Part shown: piece by piece, positions 7,031 through 16,400 of the stretch
Layout: each line of letters starts with the position of its first letter
Numbering within the stretch: the first letter of the stretch is position 1
Origin: Dyadobacter sp. MSC1_007
Lineage (GTDB): Bacteria > Bacteroidota > Bacteroidia > Cytophagales > Spirosomataceae
DNA length: 64,000 nucleotides
Direction: 5' to 3'
Assembly: GCF_023667495.1 (NCBI RefSeq)
Contig: NZ_JAMOZL010000012.1
Location: 248,001-312,000, forward strand
Notes under the pieces: model-generated
The model's input: only the letters and a program-made list of their open reading frames with translations
Told to the model about the DNA's origin: nothing
Databases searched by the model: none
Translations under genes and position numbers: made by a program

Positions 7031-9118
7031 ATGAAAAAATGTCTACTCGTTTTCGTGTTGTTTGCATCATTAGCCAGCGGACAGCCCTTGCCGGATTTGT
7101 CGGGTTATAAAACATCGCCCGAAAAACTGCAAAGGTTGGCGGAACTTTGCGACTCGCTCTATTTTTCGCAGAATATAGAGGGCGAGAAGAAGTTTGCACG
7201 GTATGGACTGAGTATTACACCAAATGGTGATAATTTTAATCTTGCCCGTTTCAATTTTTTCATGGGGGCAGTTCACGAAAATGCCACCTCCCCGGACAGT
7301 TCGGAATTTTACTACACCAGGTCCAAGAAGTATGCTTACGCTTCAAAAAGCCCGAAAAGGATTCGAAATGCACTGAACCGATTGCTGGTACTTTATGCAA
7401 GTCACCTTGGCAGTACCGCTAATAGCAAAGCCGTCTTAAAAGAAGCACTCGATTTTATCGATTCTACTAAAAGTGACCTTGAAAGGATATCCTTGTATGC
7501 ACCGGTTGCAGCCTATTATAACATACTCGGGCAATACGAAACCCAGGTTTCATACCTGCTAAAAGGCATTGAAGAAAAAAAGGCCATGATCGCCACCGGA
7601 GCGATTTCCGATCGTGAAGCCGTAGTCGTCGACCTGGTTAACCTGGCCGAGCTCTATCTTGAACAGGAGAAAAGCGAAAAAGGGATCCAGTACCTCAAAG
7701 AGGCGCGGCCTTACATTGAAACGACTATCGATTATTTTAACTATTACCACAAAAGGATGGCGGAAGCTTATCTGCTGCAAAATGCTTATGCGGACTCGAA
7801 AGTGTATTTTGACAGTCTGATTTTACTTGCCCGAAAATACCCCAACGAAGCCACGGTCCAAGCCAATGTGGTGACGACCAACTTGTCGTATGCGCAGCAT
7901 TATCTTGACAAAAAACGGCCCGACTTAGCCTATTCATTTGTGCAAAAGGCCAGTTTGATCGATAAAAAATTCCTAACTGGTATGGACAAGGCTCAGTTCG
8001 ACCTTGTTGCAGGTGAAGTGCTGGTGGAACGCGGCGAATACAGCAAGGCACTCGGCCACCTCGAATCAGCGGGGAAATTCGGATACGAAATCGGGCCCCA
8101 GGCTTATGTATCGGTATTGTTGACCTTGTCGCGTTGCTATTCGAAGCTGGGCCGGTGGCAGGATGCATACCAGACATTGGAAAAATATACACCTCTGCGT
8201 GATTCGTTGTATACGGAATCCTCCAAAAAAAGCATTGCCGACGCAGAAGCCCTGTATCAGAATAAAGCGAAGCAGGCCCAGATCGATGAGCAAAGCTCGG
8301 AGCTTGAATTAGTCAGGAAACAACGGATCTGGCTCGGTAGCGCGGCGTTAATGGGCGTATTGATTACGGTTTTGCTGTTTGTTATTTACCGTAACAAACA
8401 AAAATCAGCCTCCCGGCTTGACGCCAAGAACAAGGAACTCGGGCAGGTGATCAGCGAGCTGGAAGAAGCCAACAAGACCAAGGTCAGGATGTTCAGTATC
8501 CTGAGTCACGACCTGAGATCACCCATCAGTCAGGTATACCAGTTTTTGAAATTGCAGCAGGTCAATCCGCAGATATTTACGGAAATCCAAAAGCAGGAAC
8601 TCAGTAACAAAATCCAGACCGCTACCGGTTCGCTGCTGGAAACGATGGAAGAACTATTGATGTGGTCAAAAACGCAGATGAGCGCATTCAATATCCAAAT
8701 AAGGCCAGTCGAAGTACTTCCAATTGTGACTGACACATTGGACTTGTTACAATTGAATGTGGAGGCCAACCATACCGAAATTGAAAATAATATCCCTGAG
8801 CACTTTATGGTTGATACCGACGAGTACTTTTTGCAGACCATCCTGCGAAATCTGCTCCAAAATGCAATCAAGTCAGCAGGTAAGAATGGAGAAGTAAGTA
8901 TCGGTGTGAACAAGGATCGTGCGGGAAAAAGTCTGTTTATTGAAAATACAGGTGCCGTTTTCACACAAGCCGAATATGAGGCAATCCTGTCCGATGATAT
9001 GGCGCCAGGGTTGAATGGGTTGGGGTTAAGACTGGTAGATGACTTGTCTGTAAAAGTAGGCGTGAAAGTATTTTTTTCAACGGCGGAAAACCGGACAAGA
9101 GCAATCATCGATTTCTGA
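7031..9118 (+). CDS. TPR-containing sensor histidine kinase
   Basis: A 695-residue protein: signal peptide (1-18, ending ASGQ), a periplasmic helical region of tetratricopeptide-type repeats (about 20-400), one membrane segment (about 433-453, IWLGSAALMGVLITVLLFVIY split by the membrane), a coiled coil, then HisKA with phospho-acceptor H493 (ILSHDLRSP) and a HATPase domain (N-box NLLQNAIKSAG, glycine box GLGLRLV). It autophosphorylates and passes phosphate to a receiver, here most likely the LytTR regulator 20 bp upstream. The sensed signal is unknown; TPR sensors of this kind are frequent in Bacteroidota. It ends at a bidirectional terminator. Confidence 0.92.
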   Translation: MKKCLLVFVLFASLASGQPLPDLSGYKTSPEKLQRLAELCDSLYFSQNIEGEKKFARYGLSITPNGDNFNLARFNFFMGAVHENATSPDSSEFYYTRSKKYAYASKSPKRIRNALNRLLVLYASHLGSTANSKAVLKEALDFIDSTKSDLERISLYAPVAAYYNILGQYETQVSYLLKGIEEKKAMIATGAISDREAVVVDLVNLAELYLEQEKSEKGIQYLKEARPYIETTIDYFNYYHKRMAEAYLLQNAYADSKVYFDSLILLARKYPNEATVQANVVTTNLSYAQHYLDKKRPDLAYSFVQKASLIDKKFLTGMDKAQFDLVAGEVLVERGEYSKALGHLESAGKFGYEIGPQAYVSVLLTLSRCYSKLGRWQDAYQTLEKYTPLRDSLYTESSKKSIADAEALYQNKAKQAQIDEQSSELELVRKQRIWLGSAALMGVLITVLLFVIYRNKQKSASRLDAKNKELGQVISELEEANKTKVRMFSILSHDLRSPISQVYQFLKLQQVNPQIFTEIQKQELSNKIQTATGSLLETMEELLMWSKTQMSAFNIQIRPVEVLPIVTDTLDLLQLNVEANHTEIENNIPEHFMVDTDEYFLQTILRNLLQNAIKSAGKNGEVSIGVNKDRAGKSLFIENTGAVFTQAEYEAILSDDMAPGLNGLGLRLVDDLSVKVGVKVFFSTAENRTRAIIDF

Positions 9119-9124
9119 AAACAA

Positions 9125-9157
9125 AAATGCCTGTAAATTAATGATTTACAGGCATTT
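9125..9157. terminator. Bidirectional terminator between histidine kinase and tRNA-Ser
   Basis: Perfect 14-bp arms (AAATGCCTGTAAAT and its complement) enclose five bases. It serves the kinase gene on the plus strand and the tRNA-Ser gene on the minus strand. Confidence 0.8.
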
Positions 9158-9182
9158 GATGCTTTTTGGTAATTGTTACTTG

Positions 9183-9269
9183 CAGAGAGGAAGAGATTCG
9201 AACTCTCGATGCAGTTACCCACATACTACCTTTCCAGGGTAGCTCCTTCAACCACTCGGACACCTCTCT
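9183..9269 (-). tRNA. tRNA-Ser(GGA)
   Basis: An 87-nt cloverleaf on the minus strand: acceptor arms AGAGAGG/CCTCTCT with discriminator G, anticodon loop containing GGA, a long variable arm typical of serine tRNAs and a T-loop TTCGAAT. CCA is not encoded. Its own promoter lies directly upstream. Confidence 0.95.
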
Positions 9270-9287
9270 GTGTGGTTAATAAGGGTG

Positions 9288-9318
9288 CAAATATAGTGAA
9301 GAGAATCTTTAATCCAAA
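9288..9318 (-). promoter_or_regulatory. Promoter of tRNA-Ser(GGA)
   Basis: On the minus strand TTTG (9318-9315), 19 bp, TATATTTG (9295-9288): a full match to the Bacteroidota housekeeping promoter, 18 bp before the tRNA 5' end. Confidence 0.8.
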
Positions 9319-9329
9319 TCCAGGATCAA

Positions 9330-10403
9330 TCAAATACTCATTTCTCCGCGTAATGGCCTGCCAAGCATTTCCACGCAGTTCTGGGACGGCTGATTGCAGG
9401 CAAATACAAACATCATTTTCGTAATGGCTGCTTCGGCGGTAATGTCAGAGCCGCTGATGACGCCGATTTGACGGAGGAATTTGCTGGTCTGGTACTGGCC
9501 CTGCGAAACGCGGCCACCGTCGCATTGCGAAACGTTGAAAATAACAATATCCTGCTCGATCGCATTGCTGATAGCATTCAAAAACCAGGGTTCGGTAGTT
9601 GCATTGCCCGCGCCATAGGTTTCGAGGACGATGCCTTTTAGCCCTTTAATGCCCAAGATGGATTCCACAACCACTTGACTGATCCCGGGGAACATTTTCA
9701 GGAACGCTACTTGCGTGTCGAGGCTCTTGTGGACTTTTAGTTTCAGACCGGGTTCATAAGGTTTGATATATGGCAAGTTATATTCGATCCTCACGCCGGC
9801 ATTTGCCAACGGAGGATAGTTTTCGGAATGGAATGCGTTAAAATCAGAGCTTTCTTTCTTTTTTGAACGGTTACCGCGCAAGAGCGAAGAGTTGAAATAA
9901 ATGCATACCTCTGTGATGATCGGATGTCCATCCTGATTTTTGGCTGCTGCCAATTCCAGCGCAGTGATCACATTCTCACGTGCGTCCGAGCGCGCTACGC
10001 CTATAGGCAGCTGCGCGCCGGTGAGGATAACGGGCTTGTTCAGGTTTTCGAGCAGATAACTCAGTGCGGACGCGGTGTATGCCATCGTATCGGTGCCATG
10101 CAGGATCACAAAACTGTCGTACTCGTCGTAATGCGCCTCGATAATGCCCGCCAGCTCGATCCAGATCGCCGGGCTCATATTGGATGAGTCGATAGGCTCT
10201 GGCAGCGACAGGAAGGTAATATCAAAGTCGAGGCGACTGATCTCCGGCACCTTCTCGATGATCTGCTGAAAGTTGAATGGAACGAGTTGCTTTCCCTTAG
10301 TTTCATAAACCATCCCCAGCGTGCCTCCGGTATAAATTACGAGCACGGAGCCGGTCGTTGGCTCGGGGGAAATAGGGTTAATATGTATTTTGTTATAATC
10401 CAT
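9330..10403 (-). CDS. ansA: L-asparaginase, type I (cytoplasmic)
   Basis: A 357-residue protein that hydrolyses L-asparagine to aspartate and ammonia. The two catalytic threonine motifs are clear: VIYTGGTLGM near residue 29 and ILHGTDTMAYTAS near residue 105. The conserved DARENV segment is also present. There is no signal peptide, in line with the type I cytoplasmic enzymes. Its start overlaps the last base of the upstream tatD-like gene, so the two are probably one transcript. Confidence 0.95.
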   Translation of the reverse strand: MDYNKIHINPISPEPTTGSVLVIYTGGTLGMVYETKGKQLVPFNFQQIIEKVPEISRLDFDITFLSLPEPIDSSNMSPAIWIELAGIIEAHYDEYDSFVILHGTDTMAYTASALSYLLENLNKPVILTGAQLPIGVARSDARENVITALELAAAKNQDGHPIITEVCIYFNSSLLRGNRSKKKESSDFNAFHSENYPPLANAGVRIEYNLPYIKPYEPGLKLKVHKSLDTQVAFLKMFPGISQVVVESILGIKGLKGIVLETYGAGNATTEPWFLNAISNAIEQDIVIFNVSQCDGGRVSQGQYQTSKFLRQIGVISGSDITAEAAITKMMFVFACNQPSQNCVEMLGRPLRGEMSI

Positions 10404-11170
10404 CAGGATAGTTTGTTGAGCATGCTTTTGGCTGTTGCGGTGGTCGCCGTGATGACGTTTTCTTTCGACATTTCTTTCAAGTCAGCCACGCGTTGCGCTA
10501 CGAGATCGATGTAGGCGACTTCGTTTCTTTTGCCGCGGTAAGGTACGGGGGCCAGATAGGGAGCGTCGGTTTCGAGGACAATGTGTTTGAGGTCGATAAA
10601 GGGTAGCACCTTATCCAGACCGCCGTTTTTGAATGTAGCCACACCACCAACACCGATTTTGAAACCAAGTTCAATGGCTTTCTGCGCTTCTTCCAAAGTC
10701 CCGGTGAAGCAATGGAAAATACCGGTCAATGCAGGATCAGCAAAATCTTCGATGAGCTTAATTGTTTCCCAGAAAGCACTTCGGCTATGGATATCGATCC
10801 AAAGATCATGTTTCCGGGCCAATTTGCATTGAGCAAGAAACGCGACCTCCTGTTGTTCTTTAAATGTAACGTCCCAAAAAAGGTCCATTCCGATTTCCCC
10901 AACAGCAATAAAAGGATACTTGCCCAGCCATTCTTCCATAATAAGCAGTTCATTTTCAAAGCCTCCTTTTACATAAGTAGGATGGAGGCCGATCATAGGC
11001 AGGCATTTGCCGGGATAGGCCGAAGCCAGTTCCATCATGCCGTCGATGGTGGTGTGGTCGCAATTAGGCATCCATATCTGCTCTATGCCGGCATTCCAGG
11101 CGCGATCGAGCATTGCAGTGCGGTCGTCCGCGTAATCGTCACTATATATATGGGCGTGGGTTTCAATCAT
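10403..11170 (-). CDS. tatD: TatD-family metal-dependent hydrolase (deoxyribonuclease)
   Basis: A 255-residue TIM-barrel hydrolase. The metal ligands of the family are visible: IETHAHIYSDDY at residues 2-12, AVGEIGMD, DIHSRSA, GIFHCFTG and VLETDAPYL. TatD enzymes act as 3'-5' exonucleases or endonucleases on DNA. It is the middle gene of a run with the deacetylase gene 6 bp upstream and ansA directly downstream. The symbol covers the family; orthology with one of the paralogues tatD, ycfH or yjjV cannot be decided here. Confidence 0.9.
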   Translation of the reverse strand: MIETHAHIYSDDYADDRTAMLDRAWNAGIEQIWMPNCDHTTIDGMMELASAYPGKCLPMIGLHPTYVKGGFENELLIMEEWLGKYPFIAVGEIGMDLFWDVTFKEQQEVAFLAQCKLARKHDLWIDIHSRSAFWETIKLIEDFADPALTGIFHCFTGTLEEAQKAIELGFKIGVGGVATFKNGGLDKVLPFIDLKHIVLETDAPYLAPVPYRGKRNEVAYIDLVAQRVADLKEMSKENVITATTATAKSMLNKLS

Positions 11171-11176
11171 GGGGTG

Positions 11177-11797
11177 TTACATTTCTAATGCTTCAAATCG
11201 GTATCCCTCTTCCTTGAAATGTTCGAGGTAGCGGGGTAATGCGTAAAGCATGTTTTGAGAGGCCTTGATGCTGTCGTGGAAAAGTACGATCGAGCCTGGC
11301 CGGGTGTGGTGAATGGATTTTTTAAGACAAATATCGCGGGTCAGGCTAGGGGAGAAATCTCCGCTCAGGACGTCCCACATGATAATCTGCCGTTCTTGCA
11401 ATACTATTTTCGATTGGCTCTTCTTAATCCGTCCATAAGGCGGCCGGAATAGCTTTGTAGTGAGTTGAAGCTGTTTCTGGCATTTTTGGATATTTTCCAG
11501 GTAAACATCATCATCCGTTTTCCAGCCATTCATATGGTTGAATGTATGGTTTCCGATTGAATGCCCGCCATTCTGTACTTTTTGAAATACATCGGGATGC
11601 TTCCGCACATTGTCGCCAATGCAGAAAAAAGTGGCTTTCGCATCGAATTTTTCCAGTATTTCCAACACCGACTCGGTAATGTCGGGAATTGGGCCGTCGT
11701 CGAAGGTTAGGTAAATGACTTTATCATGCGTAGGTATTCGCCAGGTGAAACCAGGGAAAAATGCTTTTAGCCAGAAAGGGGAATGATGAAGAAACAT
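11177..11797 (-). CDS. Polysaccharide deacetylase (NodB domain)
   Basis: A 206-residue carbohydrate esterase 4 protein. The NodB motifs are in order: YLTFDDGP (residues 29-36, catalytic base and metal Asp), SIGNHTFNH (metal His pair), RPPYGR, WDVLSGDFSP and a C-terminal VLFHDS. Such enzymes remove acetyl groups from peptidoglycan or other N-acetylated polymers. The N-terminus (HHSPFWLKAFFPGFTWRI) has no evident cleavable signal, as is common for Bacteroidota members of this size. It leads the tatD-ansA run. The substrate is not determined by the sequence. Confidence 0.9.
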   Translation of the reverse strand: MFLHHSPFWLKAFFPGFTWRIPTHDKVIYLTFDDGPIPDITESVLEILEKFDAKATFFCIGDNVRKHPDVFQKVQNGGHSIGNHTFNHMNGWKTDDDVYLENIQKCQKQLQLTTKLFRPPYGRIKKSQSKIVLQERQIIMWDVLSGDFSPSLTRDICLKKSIHHTRPGSIVLFHDSIKASQNMLYALPRYLEHFKEEGYRFEALEM

Positions 11798-11844
11798 GGA
11801 CTGCTACCGAAATGATGTCCAAATATAAAGTGATAAAAAATAAG

Positions 11845-11867
11845 AAGCTGCCGTGTTCGGGCAGCTT
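11845..11867 (-). terminator. Terminator of the gltB-gltD operon
   Basis: AAGCTGCC and GGCAGCTT arms with a seven-base loop, followed on the minus strand by ATTTTTTA. It lies 49 bp after the gltD stop. Confidence 0.8.
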
Positions 11868-11915
11868 TCTTATCAATAACAATATATAAAGGCTGGCTTA
11901 ATGTGCTCCTTCTAT

Positions 11916-13424
11916 TTATGCATGCGCAAATACGGGATTGAGCATCGACACCGCTTTCGCTTCCAAAAATGACTCGCCCATCAGGTATTCATCCACTGCA
12001 CGGGCAGCTTCACGTCCTTCGCTGATCGCCCAAACTACGAGCGACTGGCCACGGCGGCAGTCTCCGGCAGCAAATACTTTCTCATTGCTGGTCGATTGAT
12101 AACCGGTCGTTTTGATATTACCGCGCTCATCGAATTCCAGGTCAAGATTGTTGAGTAATCCTTCTTGTTGCGGATGCAGGAAGCCCGCTGCAAGGAATGC
12201 AAGGTCACATGGAATGTTACGCTCGCTTCCTTCAACTTCTTTCATTTGCATACGGCCGGTTTCAGGATCTTTCTGCCAGTCGAGGTCGACGATTTTCAGC
12301 TCTTTGAGGTTGCCGTTTTCGTCGCCTACAAATTCTTTAGTATTGATAGACCAATGTCTGTCGCAGCCTTCCTCATGTGAAGTCGAAGTACGCAACATCA
12401 TTGGCCAGTTCGGCCATGGCGTGCTTGCGTCGCGGTCTTTCGGAGGAATAGGCATCAATTCGATTTGCGTGATCGAAGCGGCACCGTGACGGCCGGATGT
12501 ACCCACACAGTCGGAACCGGTGTCACCTCCTCCTATCACAACCACATGCTTGCCTTTGGCGATGATCTCTCCATTGCCATAAGCCACGCCGCGGTGATCT
12601 ACCACGCGGTCGATTCCGGCCACGCGCTTGTTTTGCTGGCTTAGGAACTCCATCGCGAAATGGACGCCTTTTAACTGGCGGCCCTGAATTTTTACATCAC
12701 GGGGAACGGTTGATCCTACGGTCAGCAAGATCGAGTCGAACTCATTAAGGAGTTCGTCCGCTTTGATATCCACACCTACATTTACGTTTGTACGGAATTC
12801 AATGCCTTCTTCTTCCATTACTGCCAGACGGCGATCGATAACGCCCTTATCAAGCTTGAAATCGGGGATACCGTAACGAACCAGACCACCAATTTTATCT
12901 GCTCTTTCCAACAATACTACCGAATGTCCGGCCTGATTGAGCTGGTAAGCAGCAGCCATACCGGCAGGTCCAGAGCCTACTACCGCCACTTTTTTACCGG
13001 TGCGGTTTTTAGGGATCTTAGGTTTTACCAGATTCAGTTCAAATGCTTTCTCAATGATCGCTTTCTCGATATATTCAATTGCAACCGCTGGCTTGTTGAT
13101 ACCCAGCACGCACGATGCTTCGCAAGGTGCAGGGCAAATCCGGCCGGTAAACTCAGGGAAATTATTTGTCGAAGCCAGAATTTCGTAGGCTAATCCCCAG
13201 TTTTCATCATAAACCGCGTCGTTAAACTCGGGAATGATGTTTCCAAGCGGGCAACCATTATGGCAAAAAGGAATTCCGCAGTCCATACAACGGGCTGCCT
13301 GCTGTTTGGAATTAGAGTCGGTCGGTGCGGTTTCAATTTCACGGTAGTCGTTCAGACGTTCTTCTACGCTTCTTTTTTTAGGCAACTCCCTTTCAAACTC
13401 TAAAAATCCGGTTGGTTTTCCCAT
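11916..13424 (-). CDS. gltD: Glutamate synthase [NADPH] small subunit
   Basis: A 502-residue protein that passes electrons from NAD(P)H through FAD and iron-sulphur clusters to the large subunit. The N-terminal cysteine clusters [13 protein letters not shown] (about 46-58) and CPAPCEASC (about 97-105) bind the [4Fe-4S] centres. A first dinucleotide fold [15 protein letters not shown] (about 149-163) binds FAD and a second [12 protein letters not shown] (about 290) binds NAD(P)H. The length is normal for the beta subunit. It lies 59 bp downstream of gltB on the same strand and ends before a strong terminator. Confidence 0.97.
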   Translation of the reverse strand: MGKPTGFLEFERELPKKRSVEERLNDYREIETAPTDSNSKQQAARCMDCGIPFCHNGCPLGNIIPEFNDAVYDENWGLAYEILASTNNFPEFTGRICPAPCEASCVLGINKPAVAIEYIEKAIIEKAFELNLVKPKIPKNRTGKKVAVVGSGPAGMAAAYQLNQAGHSVVLLERADKIGGLVRYGIPDFKLDKGVIDRRLAVMEEEGIEFRTNVNVGVDIKADELLNEFDSILLTVGSTVPRDVKIQGRQLKGVHFAMEFLSQQNKRVAGIDRVVDHRGVAYGNGEIIAKGKHVVVIGGGDTGSDCVGTSGRHGAASITQIELMPIPPKDRDASTPWPNWPMMLRTSTSHEEGCDRHWSINTKEFVGDENGNLKELKIVDLDWQKDPETGRMQMKEVEGSERNIPCDLAFLAAGFLHPQQEGLLNNLDLEFDERGNIKTTGYQSTSNEKVFAAGDCRRGQSLVVWAISEGREAARAVDEYLMGESFLEAKAVSMLNPVFAHA

Positions 13425-13483
13425 TCTGTATTTCTTATTTAATCGTTATTCTAATGAATCAATCCTTTAACTGAAATGGAATT

Positions 13484-16400
13484 TTACTGGTGTACTACAT
13501 CTACGACGATGTCTTTGTACACCACATTCTTGTCTGCAATTTGTTGTGCGAGCGTAATACCACGTCCTTCCAATGCTTTCTTGAAATCGGATGGCATCAC
13601 TTTCACAAACTGCGTTACAGATTTTTCCCAGTTCTGGATCAATTGGAATGCAATGTTACTGGTCGTGTATTGGAAATGCTTATCCAGGTACTCACGCAGA
13701 ATGCCTTTGTCTTCGTCGTTGAGAGGTTCCAGGGAAACCATTTCCTTGTTCACCTTCTCTTCGAATGTGCCTGTTTTGTCAAGAACATAAGCCACACCTC
13801 CTGACATACCTGCTGCGAAGTTCCGGCCTGTTTCACCCAGAATGATCGCCAGACCACCTGTCATATATTCCAGACCGTGATCACCCACGCCTTCCACAAC
13901 TACTTTCGCGCCTGAGTTACGTACGCAGAAGCGCTCGCCCGCAGTTCCGCGGATGTATGCATCACCCGAAGTCGCACCATAGAATGCCACGTTGCCGATG
14001 ATGATGTTTTCTTCCGGTTTGAATTTCGAATCGCGGTCAGGATAAACGATCAGTTCGGCGCCGCAAAGGCCTTTTCCGAAGTAATCGTTCGCATCACCTT
14101 CCAGTTCCAGACGGAGGCCTGCGGTGTTGAATGCACCAAAGCTCTGTCCGGCAGTTCCGCGGAATTTGAAATGGATATTACCATTTGGCAAACCTGCTCC
14201 GCCATGTTTCTTCGATATTTCGTTCGAAAGCATCGTTCCAACCGAGCGGTTGAGGTTGTTCAGCGGGAATTCAGCGTAAACTTCCTCTTTATTTTCCAAT
14301 GCAGGCTGAGCCACGCGGATCAGGTCAAGATCCATAATGCTATCGATGCCGTGATCCTGCTCTTCCTGTTTGAATTGAGCTACCGAAAGGTCACCTTCTT
14401 TGTAAAGGATCGCATCGAAGTTCAGGTTTTTGTATTTCCAATGCTTGATATCGTTGCGCAGTTCGAGGTATTGAGCCTGTCCAACCATTTCATTCACCGT
14501 GCGGAAACCGAGTTGTGCCATGATCTCGCGCAATTCTTCTGCCATGAACGTGAACATATTCACAACGTGCTCAGGCTTACCCGAGAACAATGCACGAAGC
14601 TCTTTACGTTGCGTTGCCACACCCACAGGGCAGGTGTTCAGGTGGCATTTACGCATCATGATACAGCCAGCGGCTACCAATGCTGCGGTTGCAACACCCC
14701 ATTCTTCGGCACCAAGCAATGCGGCAATCGCAAGGTCACGGCCGGTACGAAGCTGACCATCCGCCTGAACGGTTACCCGTCCGCGCAATTTATTTCTTAC
14801 CAATGTCTGGTGCGTTTCCGCAAGTCCAAGTTCCCAAGGCAGACCCGCGTGACGGATCGAGCTCAATGGAGATGCACCGGTTCCACCGTCGTAACCTGAG
14901 ATCAGGATATGGTCGGCATGTGCTTTTGCAACACCGGATGCTACGGTTCCAACACCTGCTTCCGATACCAGCTTCACGCTGATACGTGCGGCACGGTTTG
15001 CATTTTTAAGGTCAAAGATCAGCTGCGCCAAATCCTCGATCGAATAAATATCGTGGTGAGGAGGAGGGGAGATAAGCCCTACACCCGGAGTGGAGTGACG
15101 GGTACGTCCGATCCAGTCGTCCACCTTAAATCCTGGCAGCTGACCACCTTCACCCGGCTTGGCGCCTTGTGCGGTTTTGATCTGCAATTCGCCTGCATTG
15201 CTCAGGTAATGGCTTGTCACCCCGAAACGTCCGGAAGCAACCTGCTTGATCTGAGAGTTCATGCTGTCGCCGTTGGGCAGGCGGTTGTAACGCAGTTCGT
15301 CTTCGCCACCTTCGCCGGAGTTGGACTTACCGCCAATGCGGTTCATCGCGATCGCCAGCGTGGTGTGCGCTTCCCAGGAGATCGAGCCGAATGACATCGC
15401 ACCTGTCGCAAAACGTTTGAATATATTTTCAATTGGCTCTACTTCTTCCAAAGGAATGGCATTGCCCTTTTTGAATCTCAATAATCCGCGGAGTGTCAGC
15501 GCTTTGTGGCTCTGATCGTCGATCAGCTTCGAGTATTTCTTGAACTGTTCGTAGCTGTTCGTGCGGGTTGATTGTTGCAGCAAATGAACTGACTGCGGGT
15601 TGAAAATGTGCGCTTCACCGCGTTGTTTCCATTGATATACACCACCCACTTCCAATCTTGGCTTTTGTTCGGGATTGTCGTGGTAAGCTACTTTGTGGCG
15701 AACCAGGATCTCGCGAGCGATCTCGGGAATCCCCATACCGCTGATACGAGAGATCGTTCCGGTGAAATATTTGTCGATCACATCCTTGTTCAAGCCCACG
15801 CATTCGAAGATCTGCGCTCCCTGGTAAGATTGCAGTGTAGAAATTCCCATTTTCGAGAATATCTTCAAAAGCTCTTTGTTAACGGCCTTTATATAGTTGT
15901 AATGCAGTTTTTCGTCGGTAAACTCGCCTTCGATCATGCCCTTGCGGTTCATGTGCGCAAGCGTTTCGAATGCCATATAAGGGCATATACCGGCAGCACC
16001 ATAGCCAATCAGCGTTGCAACGTGGTGTGTTTCCCAAACGTCCCCCGCTTCAACCAGCAATCCTACTTTTCCTCTCAATCCTTCACGGATCAGGTGGTGG
16101 TGGATGGTAGCAGTTGCCAGCAACGATGGAATAGGAGCGTGGTCGGAGTCGATAGCGCGGTCGGAGAGGATCAGGATCTCAAATCCATCTTCAATCGCAT
16201 CCACAGCATAGCGGCAGATCCTGTCCAATGCTCTTTCAAGCGCCTTTCCCCCTTCGTCAGCACGGAAATAGGTGTTGATAGTTTTGGCCTGGAAGCCGTC
16301 TTTATCTACAAAACGCAGTTTATCAAACTCCTGAACCGAAAGGATCGGGTGCGGCAATGCGATCTGACGGCAATGCTTCGGCGTTTCAGTCAATATATTC